A stretch of DNA of 64,000 nucleotides from Ectocarpus siliculosus (lineage: Eukaryota; Sar; Phaeophyceae; Ectocarpales; Ectocarpaceae), in NCBI GenBank assembly GCA_000310025.1, contig FN649742.1, positions 5,624,700-5,688,699 on the forward strand. Reading direction: 5' to 3'. Position 1 is the first letter of the stretch. Each line of letters starts with the position of its first letter. This document shows, piece by piece, positions 60,701-64,000 of the stretch. Under the pieces are notes generated by a model. It was not told the DNA's origin. It made no database searches and saw only the letters and a list, made by a program, of their open reading frames with translations. The translations under genes were made by a program, and so were the position numbers.

Positions 60701-62693
60701 AATAGCCCCACCTACGACGCCATGTCCGTTGGAGAGTGTCATCCCGTGTAGATTCAGAGAAGAGTTGATCACGCCGAAGATCCGAGACTCTCCGTTTCCG
60801 TCTGCAACAGCTGGACTCGCTGTGGTGTCCACCCCCGTGATGTTGACAGTAGTTCCCTGCGATATCCACAGCGTCTGGGGGACGATTACGCTGCCTCGCC
60901 ACTCCACGTCAAACGTGCCGCCCGTGCAATTGATGGCGTTGGCCAACTCGATTGCGTTGGCGGTGTCCTCCACCAGCCATTCCCTCGAAAGGTCAGGAGA
61001 GCAGGCCGTGGTGTTCGTCACACACTCGGTGGTATTGAAAGACGGGTCTAGGCAGTCAAAGCGTCCGAGACACATAAACTGTGCCGGTTGGCAGGAGCAC
61101 TCGCAGCAGTCCCCCCCGTCGTACCCACACTCCGGGATGTTGTTATCTGGGATGCATAGCCCGTTACCCATGCTTGGCGGATACCCGGTGCAGTTCTCGA
61201 AACCCGGATAGCCGAAGTCGACGGCAAATGGGTCGACACACTCGCTATTATCTTCGGGGCAGTAATCGGTGGTCGAGACGACGCATGTCGACGGACAGCA
61301 ATCGCCCCCATCGTAGCCTGCCACACATAGGTAGACACAGCATCGAATGCCATCAGCAAGAAACGCCTGATACCGTTAACAACACCTACAGCTACACACA
61401 CTAGTAGTGTGAAGTCCTGGCGTATCGAGTTAATCAGCGTATGCAGTGCCTCCTCGTCGTGAACTGGTCGTCGAAATATGTCGAAAACTTACATGTGTGC
61501 AAATGATCGCGTAGGTACACGCACACAAATCATGGCCACAAAGACGATAAAGCAAAGAGCGGACGTCCTTGTATGTTTGCGATCTTTCTGCGGACAAAGT
61601 TATCGGAACTGCAATGTAGTAGGGGTAGTGATTCGGAAGCCTTTCGCGTGCCGGGTACTCCAACACCCTTCGAAAAGCATTAGCCTACTTGTTGTGCTGA
61701 CAGATTAGTCGACTTCCCTCACCGCACTCGATGTTGTTGTTCACTTCATCACAGATGCCTGAGGGAAGACCGTAGATGTCCATGTCGGTGTTCGGCGTGT
61801 CACAGGAAAAGCAGCAAACAAGGGGAGAAAACGAGCGTGGAAACGAGTTCTCAGCACGGCATGCCTTGCCTTTCAAGAGCATTGGGATTCTTTATTGACT
61901 GCATTGCTCTGACACTTCGAGTTCACCTTTGCCATGGCGAGTACTTGGAAAGAGGTCCTAACAACGGTCTACGGTCTATCGTCCTTAAGTTTGGCCGCCG
62001 TCTCATGTAAGTGTACATAAGTTAGCTCACCGTCGCTGATGTAAGGCAAGTGTCCTGACATCGCCGTACAGTTCCCGTACTCGGCGTAAGGGTAGTCGCT
62101 CGCCGAGGGGTTCAGGCATTGCCGCGTGTCCTCCGTACACAGTCCAGCACTTGACACACAGGTGCTCGGACAGCAGTCGCCCCCGTCGTACAAGCAAGAC
62201 GCGATGTTGTTGGAACTATCGCAAACGCCATCTTCGACAGTCGCTAGGCTTCCCGTGCATAGCTCATAGTCCGTGTAGAGGCCGTCGATGCTCCGCAATA
62301 GACTGAGGGCACACCAGACCGCGACCACGAGCCTGGTTGTAGACCTGCCTGTGGCGTGACGCTTCATGAGTACCTTCCAGACACCGATCGGTGTTTCCTC
62401 TTGTCGCGGATTCCTTGCCAGATTTCGGTGCTTTCAACCCACCTGGTTATTTCGCATTGTAACAACGCAGGTAGATAAGACCATCGGCGTTCACATTTCG
62501 CGCTGTTTCAGGATGTCTCCCTCGACATCCCGCACAGCTTCACCCTTCTCGCATTTCACTGCTGGGGTTGCTGGACCGCACGTTTCGCTCAGGCGCAAGA
62601 ATACACACTAGCACATTAATTAGGCGTTGGGCGTTGTACACGTTGCAGTTGTGGTCAAACGGTCGTGCAAAAAACAACGAGCTTGTGGCAGAT
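54769..62693. repeat. Segmental duplication, copy B
   Basis: Second copy of 20495-29542 in the same orientation. Coding exons have the same lengths except one 9-bp difference in the exon at 57633-57898. Introns show small indels, and the last intron lacks the 1.1 kb insertion of copy A. Confidence 0.93.
55368..62367 (-). CDS. LNR (Notch-repeat) and PMP-repeat multi-pass membrane protein, copy B
   Basis: Exons: 62367-62031, 61758-61723, 61317-59189, 58410-58152, 57898-57633, 56684-56063, 55954-55368; 1,411 residues by the same phase logic as the copy at 21091-29212. Signal peptide, three YDGGDCC repeats, PMP array, Cys-rich segment (CEECNDCD, GYWRATS, GGETGAADFCAEGYEG) and the multi-helix membrane region are all intact. 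The exon at 57633 encodes three more residues (RDRERDAPPPAGP). Amino-acid differences from the other copy are scattered and mild, so both genes appear under constraint or the duplication is recent. The last intron is a compact 108 bp with a poly-G run near 55975-55991. No frameshift is seen in the called exons. Confidence 0.85.
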
Positions 62694-62696
62694 GTG

Positions 62697-63045
62697 CACC
62701 TTACCAACGGATCGGGATGTACTTGATCCTTTTGAAGTTCGTCTTTTCAATCAAGCTGCAAAATTAGCGTATTTGTGGCTTGGGTGGTGGACGTAAACTA
62801 CTCCAGATGGTGGCGTAATTGCAATGGAGAGTTCGTTAGGGATGCGAGCTCCATATTTTGAGCCATCCGCGAACGAGCGCCTCCATCGACTTCCAACGCG
62901 AGAACGGCTTGACAGAGCGGACTACAGATGGCGCTCGCACTTTAGAAGTTAGCAGTTAAGAAATGCAGTCTCGAAATATTCAATATTCAATATTTAAGGA
63001 CTTGGCCATAAGAACACGTGCTTAGTTCCGACGTGGGAACCCGCA
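62697..63045. repeat. Degenerate repeat flank (pairs with 31224-31565 and the transposon left end)
   Basis: The first part matches the right flank of copy A. From about 62935 a decayed version of the inverted-repeat transposon's left end follows (TTAGCAGTTAAGAA, ACTTGGCCATAAGAAC). No gene seen. Confidence 0.55.
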
Positions 63046-63272
63046 CATGTGGTGGAACAATACGCAAACAGAGAAGAACAGACCCCAAACGCGGCAGCTG
63101 CAAGATAATGACTCATGAAGTCGGTGAGGGGTGACTCACGGGGTGTCCGGTGACCCCACCCACCGGCAGTTTCAGATCAGCGGCGAGGAGGGGGGTCTCC
63201 GTTTGAAATATAACACTGGTGCGGAGGGGGTGGGTGGGGGGGCATACTCTTATGTTTTGCATATCTTAGCGT

Positions 63273-63610
63273 TTAGACCATTGACCACGCGTCCTCGTAA
63301 GGACGCAGCATTGCTCCCACAGGACCGAAGACCGATGGCCAATCGTTCCTTCCAGATCTTTGCCAAATGTGTCTCAAACATGTTTTCCCTAGCCGATCTA
63401 TCCTATCGATATCACTTCCCTCCTCTACAAACCCACGTTCTACGCCCCAGTCAGCTACCGTCTTCTCCTGGCTATTCCATGCCTCAAACATCTCCCTGTA
63501 TCTTCCTTCTACCTTTTCCCAGCTCAGCCATGTACAATTTCCTCTCCTTCTTGTACAACAGGCATTCCGCAACTACATGAACCAGGTCTTCGCACTCGGA
63601 GCTGCATCAC
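63273..63610 (-). pseudogene. LINE-type reverse transcriptase tail fragment
   Basis: The minus strand reads CSSECEDLVHVVAECLLYKK in one frame, then YREMFEAWNSQEKTV, and ends PVGAMLRPYEDAWSMV plus stop in another, so the frame is broken. Same family as 33447-33650. Confidence 0.6.
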
Positions 63611-63689
63611 ATTTTACCTTGGTTGGTGCCGCGGGGGTGGGGGGGGGGCGTACTCTGATGTTTTGCATGCCTTAGCGGTTAGACCATTG

Positions 63690-64000
63690 ACCACGCGTCC
63701 TTGGGAGGACGGAGCATTGTTCCCACAGGACCGATCACCGATGGCCAATCGTTCGTTCCTACTTTGCCAAAGGTGGCTCAAAAATGTCTTCCCTAGGTCT
63801 GTCTATCCTAACGATATCCCTTCCCGCCTTTTCAAACCACTTCCTGCTCCCCAGTACAGCTACCGTCCTCTCCTCTCTATTCCATGCCTCAAACATCTCC
63901 CTGTACGTCCCTTGTATTGTTCCCAGCTCAGTCATGTACACTTCCCTCTCCTCTTCGTACCACGGACATTCCGCGACTACATGAAAACGGTCTTCGCATT
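63690..64000 (-). pseudogene. LINE-type reverse transcriptase tail, continues past right edge
   Basis: The best-preserved copy in the window. The minus strand reads CEDRFHVVAECPWYEEEREV, then YMTELGTIQGTYREMFEAWN, then REERTVAVLGSRKW. The H...CPxY...R zinc-tail pattern is intact. The upstream RT domain, if present, lies beyond 64000. Confidence 0.62.

Noticed and set aside
63643-63750. tRNA-like look of TTAGCGGTTAGACC motifs repeated in the window
   Set aside because: The motif coincides with the stop-codon region of the LINE tail on the other strand (DAWSMV-stop), lacks a B box and cannot form a full cloverleaf by eye.

Overview
The window looks like nuclear DNA of a stramenopile, most likely a brown alga of the Ectocarpus type. 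Host genes are split by many GT-AG introns whose phases I could chain by hand. They encode eukaryotic proteins (gamma-tubulin complex component 4, a GT8 glycosyltransferase) and large surface proteins with Lin-12/Notch repeats and PMP-like GGA repeats, which I associate with brown algae. The organism call is inference from gene content.

Layout. 1-1320 (-): 5' part of a GT8 glycosyltransferase gene that runs off the left edge. 2975-12652 (-): a 16-exon GCP4 gene. 12968-20359 (+): an 11-exon gene, divergent from GCP4, that fuses a UGT80/GT28-like glycosyltransferase to an FkbM-type methyltransferase. 20495-29542 and 54769-62693: two directly repeated copies of a ~8-9 kb segment. Each copy carries one minus-strand gene for a secreted/membrane LNR-PMP protein of about 1,410 residues. 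29543-36630: a repeat-rich zone with a complete 2.19 kb inverted-repeat element in a TA site, a partial second copy, fragments of a LINE-type reverse-transcriptase tail, a 100-N gap and a fragment of a third PMP gene. 63273-64000: more LINE tails.

38481-53697: the most unusual part, a ~15.2 kb stretch bounded by imperfect terminal inverted repeats. It holds two adjacent intronless genes. The first is a 1,420-residue protein joining a divergent family-B-like DNA polymerase, an SF1 (PIF1/RecD-like) helicase and a C-terminal CxxC...CxxC module. The second is a 365-residue telomere-resolvase/tyrosine-recombinase-like protein. A spliced minus-strand gene of unknown function lies inside the same boundaries. 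I see no HUH nuclease, rve integrase, capsid, packaging ATPase or RNase H, so it does not look like a standard Helitron, Polinton or retroelement. My hypothesis is a self-replicating DNA element with a polymerase-helicase and a (possibly inactivated) hairpin-telomere or recombination enzyme.

Exon coordinates below come from manual reading of splice signals, reading-frame phase and remembered family patterns. No alignment or search was run.
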